DNA from: Coix lacryma-jobi var. lacryma-jobi
Taxonomy: Eukaryota > Streptophyta > Magnoliopsida > Poales > Poaceae
NCBI GenBank assembly: GCA_009763385.1
Contig: CM019824.1
Location: 152,464,305 to 152,528,304, forward strand
Direction: 5' to 3'
DNA length: 64,000 nt
The notes under the pieces are model-generated. The model worked only from the letters and a program-made list of their open reading frames with translations. It searched no databases and was not told the DNA's origin. Shown here one piece after another: positions 23,332-33,778 of this stretch; the stretch's first letter is position 1; each line of letters opens with the position of its first letter. The translations under genes were made by a program, and so were the position numbers.

Positions 23332-25628
23332 TCAGGGTTGTTTAAAACCCAGTCGGTTCTGCAGGCATGAGAGAATTCGGAGCATCGGTGGCTCCTTCGC
23401 GTGTGGACGTGTGGCTGTGTCCTTTTTTGCAGAAAGGCTCCCTAAGTTTTGATAAATAAAGTCGCAGTCCTATTTAGTAGGTCAGTACAAGAAATGTGTT
23501 CAACTAATTTATATTTTAACCCTTGACGTAAATATTATTTGAACATGAAGAAGAGAAAATCGAAGTAGCTTCACATTTTACATAAAACCGCCCGCAGTCA
23601 GTTTTGCACGGAACCCCTCCTGTTGCCCAACGCTCCCCACAGCAGCTGCCCAGCCCTACCTCCCCCCATTCTTCATCCTCCTCTGTCTATCTCTTCTCCC
23701 CCGTTGTCACCATCCTCCTCGTTGCTAGCTGCACGCGCCTCCTGGTTTGCCGTATCCAGGGCGGCAAAGGCGTCTTCGTGGATGGGTGGGAGCACGACGC
23801 TGAGAGCTCCGCCTCCTTATGCAACCATGGTCTTTGATGCCTCGCTCGCAAGGGCAATGGGGAGCGTGTGGATCTACAAGATTTGGTGGCGCGCGGATCG
23901 GTTGGATCTTGCCCGTCCCCATGGTAACCATGGTCCCCGGAGGCAAAAGCGCTAGCCCTCCCTGATCTCTCTCCATGCATCGCCTCTATGCCGGCATGTT
24001 ACACATCAGGCGGATGTAGCTGGCCTCTGTGTGCCTGCTCGTCGCGCACGACGTCGACCTCCTGATGGTGGACCGGATTCTTGTGCGCCCCGCGGATCTA
24101 TGGTGAGCAGCTTCAACATGGTGGTCTCCAACATTCGACCTTCAGATCTCCTTCCTGAGGTTTCTCCCTCACGAACCGATGGGCTGTCTCCCACCGCACC
24201 CTGTCTTCCCCCTGCTGTTGTCTGGACTCCCCCAGTTCTGTCTCTACTGCATGCTATTCATTATTCAATCCACTGACATCTCCCATGGCAACAGTGATGT
24301 TGGAAGGAGGGTGTTCAAGAGCATGCATGGTCGCAGGGGAGGTGCTTGAGGAGAGGCCACTGCTGGTTGCGTTAGTGGGTTATCAGGTTGAGGATGGCTG
24401 CAATGTTTCTGCTAGGAAGAAAATTTTGCAACAAAAAATCCATGGTCATCAGCACTGATATGATGGTTGGCTCTTTCGATTGCATCCAGGAGTCAACATC
24501 TAAAGGATTGCATTCCTTAACGGCAGCAGTGCGTTCTTCGATTTCATATCCCATCAACTTCATCTGTTGTTGGGTTATTGGGGCTTTAGATTGAGTCTAT
24601 TGTGTGGTAATTTGTTGGGCCTTGTCTCAGGACCTCCTTACCACACACTAATCTAGCAGAACATTTGTTGGTTGGGATGCTTAGTACGGTATTGCAAGTC
24701 TACAATTGTTGAACCAGCCTGAGCACAAGAATGTTGGCAACCTATTTGTTTTATTGCCTGAGCGCAAGAATACTGACAGCCTTTCCATTTTATTGCCTGA
24801 GCACAAGAATGCATCCAGGTTCATCAACGAGGAAAATCTGAACACCTAGCACTGACATGGGAAGTAGCCACGATGTCCAGGTGCTTAAAGTGCTGTGAAT
24901 GAATTGATTATCCTTAGAGTCCCAACATTCTGTCTCCTTGGCACATTTTAATTTCTGCGGATTTTATTTTAATGATAGTCTTTTTATTAACACTTAGGAA
25001 TAAAAATTTGTGCCTATATGGATGACCATTTCTTGATTTAGTGTTGCTGCTAAAAATCTGTGTGTATCAACTTGGGCTTATTGTGATGGGAATAAGCTAG
25101 AGATGGATGGAAAAAAGAGATCAATTTTTAGTTTGAGACGTCCATACTCCGTATATACTTGCTTATTTTAGGTTTTTTTGTTATCCCCTCGTGCTTATTT
25201 TTATGGGAATAAGCTGGAGTAGTTATTGGCAAGAACTTGAGGTGTGAAATGTGTACATTTTGTTGTTTCCATATGCCTTGTCTCAATAATCAAGATTTTA
25301 ATAGCATCCATCTATTATGTTTATAGCTGCAGTGAATGGCCATTTTTCTCGGCCCAATCTGTGATGTGCATACATAGGGTTGTACTTCATCCGCCTTGAA
25401 TTTCTTTTGATGTTTGGTTTTCAGTGTTAATAGCAGAAAAAATGGTATCCAATGTTTACATTTTGTTTCTCTTGTAGCTCTTGGAAATTGGAATACTATT
25501 GACACTAAACCAAAATGCTGTAGAAATATGTAGAGTATGGTGTTTTCCGTGTAAAAGTACTGGCTAATTACAGAGTCATTTATTCTTCAAGTCATTGCAG
25601 GGCGCCCAAAGGGCGCCTGATGTTCTAG
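23332..25628 (+). mobile_element. Non-autonomous Helitron, 2297 bp
   Basis: Starts TCAGGG directly after an A and ends CTAG directly before a T, the A|T insertion rule of Helitrons. Eleven bases before the end is a perfect 7-bp-stem hairpin, GGCGCCC-AAA-GGGCGCC (25601-25617). The sister duplicate at about 26785 lacks this DNA and reads straight through an A/T site, so the insertion is directly seen. The inside has no Rep or helicase domain. A GC-rich portion (23590-24290) has open frames but no recognisable product and might be captured host DNA. Confidence 0.88.
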
Positions 25629-26029
25629 TCTTCTGAACAGCTTGTACTTCCCCCTCCTAGTCCTTTGCAGAATTAATAACAAGGTGACAGAGTTATTTTA
25701 TTTACTTTTGGAGTTGGGACTTTGGGAGTAACACTCTTTGAATGAGTCTATCCAGAGTAAAATGTAAATCTTACTGTCAGAATGAGTCCTCTTTTTCAAG
25801 TTTCATACGTATATGTGAGTCAGTGATGCAAAAAACAATTTTTGAAGAAGACTACCGGGTGGGGGTGGGGGCATCCCCACCTGGAATTTTATTAGAAGCA
25901 GGCAAGATGAATACAGATGAAGAAGTCAGTTGCACACGTCATTGCTAATCCCTATCTAGACTCATGTCGTATGCATGCGCCATGTGCATTTCAATAAGAT
26001 TTGACTGCACATGAACCAGTCCTTAGTTT

Positions 26030-26095
26030 GAGTACATTCTATATAAGCAAAGGCGCAACTCAACTGAAAAGAGCTGAAAACAATGGTCATTAACC
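26030..26095 (+). promoter_or_regulatory. Promoter-like TATA block, unit A copy
   Basis: TTCTATATAAGCAAAGGCG is followed about 40 bases later by an ATG in good context (AACAATGG). The frame after the ATG stops within nine codons, so no gene is attached. A RY-type CATGCATG-like word (TGCATGCGCCATGTGC) lies upstream. Function is inferred only from layout. Confidence 0.4.
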
Positions 26096-26125
26096 TATTG
26101 ATAAGATGAATACGTAGAGTGAGTA

Positions 26126-27226
26126 TGTAGCTGCGATGGTGATAGAGTTAGTCAATGAGTCATTAGATTTAGGATGTGTTGCTGCTGCCTGATGCACTCA
26201 CGCGCAGCCCAATACCACCTGAAGATCGAAAAAGTGTGTGGGCATTTGAAATTGCCAGCAATTCGGTTGTTTGTGAAGAACGAGTTGTGGATCTCTTTAA
26301 TCAGTGCCATGATAATTCACGAAACTTATTCTCAGATTTGAGGCTTCGTCACAAGCATCAAATCCTTGGTGCAGTGATCAGAATTTAGTAGTTGCCCCTT
26401 CCCCGAAGGTAATCAGACATTCTTATGAATAATAGTTTAGTGGTGACGCTATTCTCTCCTGTTATGAATGGTCAAAAGTCCTTTGATTCCTCATCGACAA
26501 CACAGGTAGTAGCAAGTTGTTTTGTTCCTGCCAGCAATTGTAAAGGCACGAATATCCAGACAGCTGGAATAAACAAGCCTCCTAAAAGTGATGCCATTTT
26601 TAACTTGTGCATGACAATGCTAGCTATAATTGCAACTAATATCTTACATGATTTAATTATTTTTGACGAACAAAATTGAATGAAATGGCGCCAAAAGTAA
26701 CAACACTGTTTGTGGTGCAGAGGCTTTGGTCATTAGATACTTATCTGTAGTGTAGCTTAAACTGTTTTCTGAATTTCCTAAATATTCTGAACAGCTTGTA
26801 CCTCGCTCCTAGTCCTTTGCAGAATTAGTAACAAGGTGACAGAGTTATTTACTGTTGGGAGTTACACTCTGTTTGAATGAGTCTATCCAGAGTAAAATGT
26901 AAATCTTACTGTCAGAATGAGTCCTTTCAAGTTTCATATATGTGAGACAGTGATAAGAAGTAATTGGTTACTTACTAGTCAAAATGGTAAAGCTTGTCAC
27001 CTGGAATTTTATTAGAAGCAAGCAGATGAATACAGATGAAGAAGTCATTTGCACACCTCATTGCTAATCGCTGGCTCATGTCCTTTATGCATAGACTCAT
27101 GTCGTATGCATGCGCCATGTGCATTTTAATAAGATTTGACTGCATATGAACCAGTCCTTAGGTTGAGTATATTCTATATAAGCAAAGGCGCAACTCAACT
27201 GAAAAGAGCTGAAAACAATGGTCATT
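26126..27226. repeat. Segmental duplication unit B, carrying the Helitron empty site
   Basis: Tandem partner of unit A, separated from it by about 25 bases. The junction matching both Helitron edges is near 26780-26795. Both units end in the same TATA-containing block followed by ATGGTCATT. Confidence 0.88.
27165..27226 (+). promoter_or_regulatory. Promoter-like TATA block, unit B copy
   Basis: Nearly identical to the unit A copy (TTCTATATAAGCAAAGGCG, then AACAATGG). Here too the reading frame ends at once. Confidence 0.4.
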
Positions 27227-28438
27227 ATAATTTTATAAAGTTGGAGATATATGGCATTGATATCTCACTGATATGGGTGGCTCACATGAGTCAATGACAT
27301 GTGGGTCAGGATGACATATCTCTAATTTAGCAAAAATTAGAATGACAATTGTTCAAATTATTATCTTGTTGTTACCCTTTTGTATGTAAATGGACGGTCT
27401 TTTTACGTTGAAAGTCCATCTTCGAACGTGAAAATGATTTAAGCCTTTTTTTAGACGAAAGAAGAATTGTATTAAATAATAGCTGGGTATATCATCGTAT
27501 TACAGGTATTCTGGAAAAAAACATTTATCCAGAAACTGATTCTCATCTATATTTATACAAAGCTGTGAAATGCTCAAACTCTCAGATCCAAACCTGTTTG
27601 ACGCTTCGTATAGATGACCGCACAGGCAAAAACTCGGCAACAGTTGTTTTCGGCCTGAGAATAGATGCCCAAAGGACGGCCAACATTTCTGCAGGCGGAG
27701 TTGAGAAATTTCTTCTTTTTTCCTTGTGTATTCCTTCTTCTTCTTTCTGCCACTGAAGAATGAGGAAGACTGATCTGAAAATTATTCTACCTAGTCCTTC
27801 ATCGTGGCCAGATCCAACCACAACAAAACGAAGAAGGGACCGGAGAAAATTATTCCATGGCGGCGACATCATTTCCGTCTTGATGCCGAAGCCCGAAAAC
27901 AAAAGTCTTCATGTTGTCTTATCGATGTAGATGTTGACGCCGAAATTGTCGTCCTCATCTTCAACAGAGCCACCATGGAGAGACCGGATCCACCCTACCT
28001 CCTCGTCGTCGCCGGGAAGGAGGAGGAGGAAATACACCTATCATTGACATGGAGAAACCCTAACTTTAGATGACTCGATCTACTAAAAAACTTATTAAAA
28101 ACGATGGATCTCCACTCCCTCTGACGTCCGGTGAGATAGCGGAGGGGACCAACGGTGAAGAAGATAGAGACGGCGGCAGCGGCGGCGGCAGTGCACACCC
28201 TCAGCTGCGTCTTTCTTCTCGTATAAAATGGTTTAAGGCTTTTTGTCATTATAATAACAACATAATAAGGGAACATAAATGGCAGGACACTGGACATTTT
28301 TGGGATAAAAATAAGATTCGGATAACTACATTTCGTTTTCCAGCTGTGCAACAGCAAAACACGCATTTGCACAGAGAAGAAGCAAGAAAAGCCTATAGCC
28401 CTAGGTTTCACAAGCGCGCATGTGGGTGTTGGTGTTGC
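27227..28438. other. Unassigned region with gene-like but unrecognised frames
   Basis: A T-rich start near 27448 followed by an AGACGAAAGAAG stretch resembles the reversed 3' end of a retroposon. Frames at 27582-27902 (minus) and 27804-28073 (plus) show no recognisable domain. GGC-type trinucleotide repeats occur near 28170-28190. Confidence 0.4.
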
Positions 28439-28441
28439 TAA

Positions 28442-29533
28442 GGGGTTGTTTGGTTGCCCGCCATGAATCGCCACACTTAAAGTTAGTCTCGCCACAGGTA
28501 CTTGGCAGGTGTTTGATTCATCGTTGAAGTTAGGCTCGCCACATCTGATTGAAGTGTTCGCCACAGTTTTTTGGGATAGAAGTGTGGCGAGCTTTTTCTC
28601 CGCCTTCGCCACAAAACGCTTTGTCGCCGCTTCCTATTCCGCGTCCTCGTAGCTGCTGTCGGGTTGCTCCTGGTTGTGGACGGTGACAGAAGGGTGGGCT
28701 GGGCTGGAGCACGAGGACGTGAGCACTGCGACGAAGAAGGTGCTCCAGGCCGCGCTCGCTTGCGCCCGACTGCACAACACCGCTGCATGCTCATGTCCTT
28801 GACCAGTCGTGCCTCGCTCCACTGCGGCCGCCCGGCTGTCTCTCGAGCAAAGATGTTCCGGCCATGCTTCTGGAGATGGGAGCGAGAGAGATGGAGAGGA
28901 ACTGAGGAAGAGAGAAGAGAAGCACACGGGAGAGAATGAGTGGACGAGAACAGACTGAGCGTAGGGTGATATGCTTGTGTGCACACGAAGAAAATGAATG
29001 GATAAGATCGACTGGTGGCCCACATGTAAGTAGCTTTCTCCTTGAAAAAGCATGAAGCTTCTAGTAGAGTATTTGATTATTCTAGGGACTAGTATTTTCT
29101 ATCTATAAAGCTTGATCCGATTCACCCTAATATAATTTTGTTGATGATTATTTACCCTATTTGCTGATAATAAAAATCTTTATTTTATTTTATTTTATTT
29201 TATTTATGACATTATTTCTTTTCTATAATTTCTTGAGAGCTGAGCACATGCTTAACACTTTCACTAATTAACTACACCATTGTTAATTTTTTGTGGTAAT
29301 TATTATAATGAATGGAATCATGCATTTCAATCAATATGTGGCTGCAATTCAAACGGTTACCATAATATTTTGCCTAACATTTGTCACAACAAACCAAACA
29401 ATAGCCACATTATTTTTGCCAAACCTTAATTGTCAACCAAACAACTAGAATTTGCCACAGAATGTGGCTAGCCACACTTATGACAGTATCTAACCTTAGG
29501 CGTGGCAAACTGTGGCGGGAACCAAACATGCCC
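28442..29533. mobile_element. 1.1-kb PIF/Harbinger-like element with GCCACA subterminal repeats
   Basis: Ends GGGGTTGTTTGGTTGCCCGC and, inverted, GGGCATGTTTGGTTCCCGCC, flanked by TAA at 28439-28441 and 29534-29536. Both subterminal regions are rich in GCCACA or TGTGGC words. The centre (about 28600-28960) is GC-rich and open in several frames on both strands, unlike the AT-rich remainder (29060-29400). It has no recognisable transposase, so the element is non-autonomous and may carry foreign DNA. Confidence 0.8.
29183..29209. repeat. (TTTTA)n microsatellite
   Basis: Five or six TTTTA units in a row. Confidence 0.85.
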
Positions 29534-29732
29534 TAATGCGGTAATGCCAGCCACACACACCTCTCAACCTGCCGTGCAAGCATTCTCACTCCTCACCTGT
29601 GTGACCTGTGGTGCCTCGAAATAATTGCCCAAGCAAAGGAGGCCGATGCATCCGAATGCTGCTGTTGTTTTGCAGGGAGACACCAGCTGTTTCGTCCCCT
29701 GCCACGGTGACCAACCAAACCCCATGGACTCA

Positions 29733-30213
29733 GACTATCCATTTACGTTCCTCTATTTCTATCCTCTATACTGTCTGGTCATCAAGATTCTCTCCTCTAT
29801 ACTTATTTCTTCTGCATTCATTCATCCTCTATATCATTCTTTATCCACTATGGATCCACTTGTCACTTTATCTAAATATATCCATGCGAGATCTAGTTTT
29901 GAAGAATTAATTGCAACGAATTCAATAGTGCAATCAGAATTTAATTTGGATCTTCGATTTATGAGATATAGTATTTTTTAACTAAATAAAATAGTGGGGC
30001 CCGCCACGCATGCAGCCTCCCTTCTCCCGAGCATGTCTGCGCATGCGTCTGCTGCTCACGAGGTGGGGCCGGCGCGGTTTAGCGGGCTTACGCTAGGGCG
30101 GTATGTTTGGCGGACGCGAGATGACACCATAGCATTTAACGGATCCCGCTGCAGCAAATTTGGTACTCGAAAAAGGAGTAGCGGAACCTTCCGAGTAGCC
30201 GGTGCGGATGGTC
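29733..30213. mobile_element. MITE-like element, first of a related tandem pair
   Basis: Starts GACTATCCATTTACG and ends GGTGCGGATGGTC. The first 230 bp match 30217-30450 closely (TGGTCATCAAGATTCTCTCC, TTTATCTAAATATATCCATG). The distal parts differ. It is preceded by TCA and followed by TTA, consistent with a 3-bp target. Confidence 0.65.
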
Positions 30214-30216
30214 TTA

Positions 30217-30645
30217 GACTACCCGCACTCACGTCCCTCTATTTTCATCCTCTATACTGCCTGGTCATCAAGATTCTCTCCTCTATACTCATTTCTCCCG
30301 CATTCATCCATCCTCTATATCATCCTCTATCCACTGTGGGCCCACTTATCACTTTATCTAAATATATCCATGAGAGATCTAGTTTTGAAGAATTAATTGC
30401 AACGAATTTAATGGTGTAATCGGAATTTAATTTGAGTTTTCGGTTTGTGAGATATAACATTTTTTGTTGTTGTAAAATGAGGTGGGACCCACCATGGCAG
30501 CAGCAACCAGGCGTCCGTCCCTCCGCGCGCGTGCGAGCGCCTGGCGCCGCGGGGCCTACGCCCTGTACCGATCGTCCGCTACTCCGCTCCCGATAGCGTT
30601 CGAACGCGTATAGCGATTCATTTCCCATTCCCCGCTGCGACCGAT
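30217..30645. mobile_element. MITE-like element, second of the tandem pair
   Basis: Starts GACTACCCGCACTCACG immediately after the TTA that ends the first element, and has a likely but degraded end near the CCCCGCTGCGACCGATT word. The proximal half matches the first element. The distal half is GC-rich. Confidence 0.55.
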
Positions 30646-32248
30646 TTTATAGGCTATCCGGCTTTAGCGGGCTGTTTCCCGTCCCCGCTGCCGACAGCCT
30701 TATGCCGGCATCGTTGCTCGGAATCCATCTCAGCCAGGCTGTCAGAGACCCAATGGCGAGGCGAGAAGGAAGCAGCAGCAGCCACAGCCAGCCAGCCCAG
30801 CCGTGATGCCCTTGCATTGCCCCACAAATAATATGCTCCCTTTTCCATGTGCATTCCCCTCTGTAAAGATGGGGGAGATCTCGATCGAGCTTGCCAAGGG
30901 AGAAGAAAACCTAGCAGCAGGATCTGCATGGTGCTGAGGTGACACTCGTGTCCCCATGACCATCATTTTTCAGAGAGCATATGCATATGGAGTCAGTAGC
31001 TAATAGTAGGAGGAGTAGGCCGTAGTAGGTGTGCTGCTGATGTCCAGTTCAATGGCCATGCCCTGAGCAGTGAGCACTTTGAACTGTGATTTGAGTTGAG
31101 TTGACGCCCTGCTTGCTTGTGGTCTTGTTTTTAGCTGTGTGGTACCTGTACGTCGTCCGTGTGGATCCCCACTGGACCACCCTTCCTTTCTTCGGACATG
31201 TCAACAATGGAACTTTGGAAATTGCCGCCAGCATAGACACTTAATTAGTTTCTTCTTCCTTGAACACCTAGGCGATCGATCTCGATCTACACCATACACT
31301 GTTATATATAATAATAGAGACATGTTGTGAGATCAATGCGTACATACTGATCATTCATTCGTTCAAAACAAATTATTTTCGTACTGATGATCACGAAGTA
31401 CATTGGATGACGATATGATTCCAATTATTCGATCCATCCAAGAAAAAACACCGTACCACGAAAATTCCCGCTTTAATCATCAAGTGGGGTTATATACTAA
31501 AGGTTGAGCCAATAATTTCAGGGATCCGGTAATAATAATACCCCCCACAAAAGGCCGGTACCAGTGCCCCAGTAGTGCCACTACCCCTGTACGCTGTGTA
31601 GCTGCAGTGAGCCCTAGCAAGGATACAACGGCTCGCCCTGTTCACCGCCATGACCCCGCCTGTACGTTGTTGGAGAAGCGACGGGGGATCGATCGATCGG
31701 ACCCATCCCACGTACAGTACGTACGTACATACGCGCGTCATTTAGACGCCACGAGAAGCAACCGGGCGCATTGTTGCTGGACTGATGTGCAGCATATGCA
31801 TGCTGCATTGCTGCTTTGTGGTCGCCATTGTTCATCAGTTCAGGTTCAGCCGTCCATTTGATTTACATTCCAGTCGTTTTCACAGCTGATTTTAGCTATT
31901 TACATTCCAAAGAATAAACCGAGATATAATTAATAATAAGCCGACCGATAAGACAAATGAAAAGGACGTTGCCACAACTATTCTCTAACAAGTAACAACA
32001 ACGCATGCAGAGATTACTCTACTCCGATCCTACAGTATGTGATATAGTAAAGCTCTCCGTACGTACCTGTGGCGATGCGGTGTCGATCCTTCTGCTTCTT
32101 GCCTGGAGGGGCCTGGGCTCAAAATCTTAGGAGATTACGCACTCTCTACTCCTACAGTATGTGATATAGTAAAGCTTGGACCAGCAGGAGGCTCTTCTCG
32201 ATCGGTTGGCGGAGCATTGATGCGGCGCAAGATCTACCTATACACATG
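30646..32248. other. Intergenic region, no gene recognised
   Basis: Mixed composition with several short frames of no recognisable product. A 29-bp word containing CCTACAGTATGTGATATAG occurs twice, near 32028-32056 and 32149-32177. Confidence 0.4.
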
Positions 32249-32340
32249 CTCCCTCCATTCCTGAATAACTGTCTCTAAAAAAACCGTGTTTCCCTCACAG
32301 ACACGCTTTCCGGACGAGAGTTAAATAGGGACGGAGGGAG
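32249..32340. mobile_element. Stowaway MITE
   Basis: Ends CTCCCTCCATTCCTGAAT and ATAGGGACGGAGGGAG, right flank TA, left flank TG (a mutated TA). The centre resembles the copy at 10321-10411 (AAACCGTGTT, ACACGCTT). Confidence 0.85.
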
Positions 32341-32555
32341 TATCAATCATGAAGTATATAGTTCCATACTGATACTGTACTGAACAAGTACCTACTAGTA
32401 TATATCAAGCATATAATACTCCTCTATATGCAGCAGAATTTTAAAATAATTCCCTAGTTTGAGGTTGCAAAATAAAGCTAGCTCTAAGTTCAGTGCATGC
32501 CCTATCCCCCGGCCCCCAGAAATGGTAAAGCTGATGATTCAGTTGCAATCATTAA

Positions 32556-32900
32556 GGTCATCCGCAATGGTTGTCAAATAACTAGCTAGGAGAAATTCTA
32601 TTGGCTTTTAATAGCACTTTACAAGTAGCTAGCGAGATGACGTATAAAAATAATAAAAAAGTAGCACTCTTATTGTCTATCGAGGAGAGAGATCAAATAG
32701 CTAGCGACTTCCCAATAGCTAGCTATTTGATCTCTCTCCTCGATAGCCAATAAGAGTGCTACTTTTGTAAGTTGCCTCATCAAAATAGTATTTATTTATA
32801 TGTCTCATCTAGCTAGCTATTTGTAAGTTATCATTGAGAACCAATAGTATTCTTCCTAAAGATCAAATAGCTAGAGATTTGAACATCATTGTGGACGCCC
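32556..32900. mobile_element. Long foldback MITE (Tourist-like), TAA target
   Basis: 345 bp flanked by TAA at 32553-32555 and 32901-32903. Terminal inverted repeats are GGTCATCCGCAATGGTTGTC against the inverse of GACATCATTGTGGACGCCC-like sequence. The core is an almost perfect hairpin at about 32661-32763 with arms of about 44 bp (GTAGCACTCTTATTG paired with CAATAAGAGTGCTAC) and an 11-base loop. Confidence 0.88.
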
Positions 32901-33650
32901 TAATAAGTACTATGATGGTTGTGACTCACTACTGGAGGCGCTTGCTTTGCCGAGTGCCTGTAGCACTCGGCAAAGGCCGTCCGACGCTCGGCGTAGGCTA
33001 TGCCGAGGGCTGCTCTCGGCATAGGACTCTCGGCAAAAATCCTCTCGGCAAAGGAGCCTTTGCCGAGGGCCATTTATCGGGCTCTCGGCAAACTTTTCGC
33101 CGAGGGTTCCGTGTAGCCCTCGGCAAAAAAAAGTAGCCGTTAACGGCGCTCTCTACTGACGGTCACTTTGCCGAGGGCTAACCTGGCCCTCGGCAAAGGC
33201 TATATTGTGCCGAGAGTCCGGCTCTCGGCAAAGCTATATTTTTTTTATTTTTTATTTTCCTGTGCCGACGGTTAACTAGGGTCGGCTCTCGGCAAAGAAA
33301 TTTCTAATGATTTTTTTGCGGCCTCTTCGCCGAGGGCTCTATCATCTGACTCTCGGCAAAGCCCTTGAAATTGCGTTCAATATTCCCAGCTTTGCCGAGG
33401 GCTATGACCATAACCCTCGGCAAAACTGGGAACATTGTTTTCTGGTCCAGCTTTGCCGAGGGTTATGGTCATAGCCCTCGGCGAAGAGGCCCTTTGCCGA
33501 GAGCAACCCTCGGCAAAGTAGAATTTTTTTTTATTTTTTTCTGTTTTTCCTTTTCTCCCACACTACTAAACATATATATATATCACATTCATCACATATC
33601 ATATATATATCACATTTCACATCACAGAACATATATATATATCATGAAAG

Positions 33651-33745
33651 TTCACATCACATAGTTCAATAACATATACGTCCGCGAATCTAGTTCACAT
33701 CACATAGTTCAACAACATATTCGTCCTCGAATCTAGTTCACATCA
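33651..33745. repeat. 43-bp tandem repeat inside the CACTA element
   Basis: TTCACATCACATAGTTCAA-type units start at 33651, 33694 and 33737 (period 43). The preceding 33570-33640 is (TA)n and CACAT-rich. Confidence 0.85.
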
Positions 33746-33778
33746 CATAACTTCAGTGACACACGATAGTCCAACGTA

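Larger units (their letters stand above)
22387..26100. repeat. Segmental duplication unit A, split by a Helitron
   Basis: Blocks 22387-23331 and 25629-26100 are colinear with the contiguous unit B (26126-27226). Shared words include ATCCAGACAGCTGGAATAAA and GTCTATCCAGAGTAAAATG. Identity is high but broken by many indels. Unit A also has extra sequence at about 22595-22830, including a 109-bp tandem duplication absent from B. No gene product is recognised in either unit. Confidence 0.88.

Noticed and set aside
23604..23980. Candidate small gene in the Helitron interior
   Set aside because: Overlapping frames on both strands without domains. Could be a captured fragment, but a CDS call cannot be supported.
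25601..25617. Hairpin as a transcription terminator
   Set aside because: Plant context, and position and CTAG end fit the Helitron 3' structure.
28483..29053. Frames of 139-205 codons on the minus strand
   Set aside because: Located in the GC-rich centre of a PIF-like element. No domain recognised, low-complexity Ser/Pro composition.
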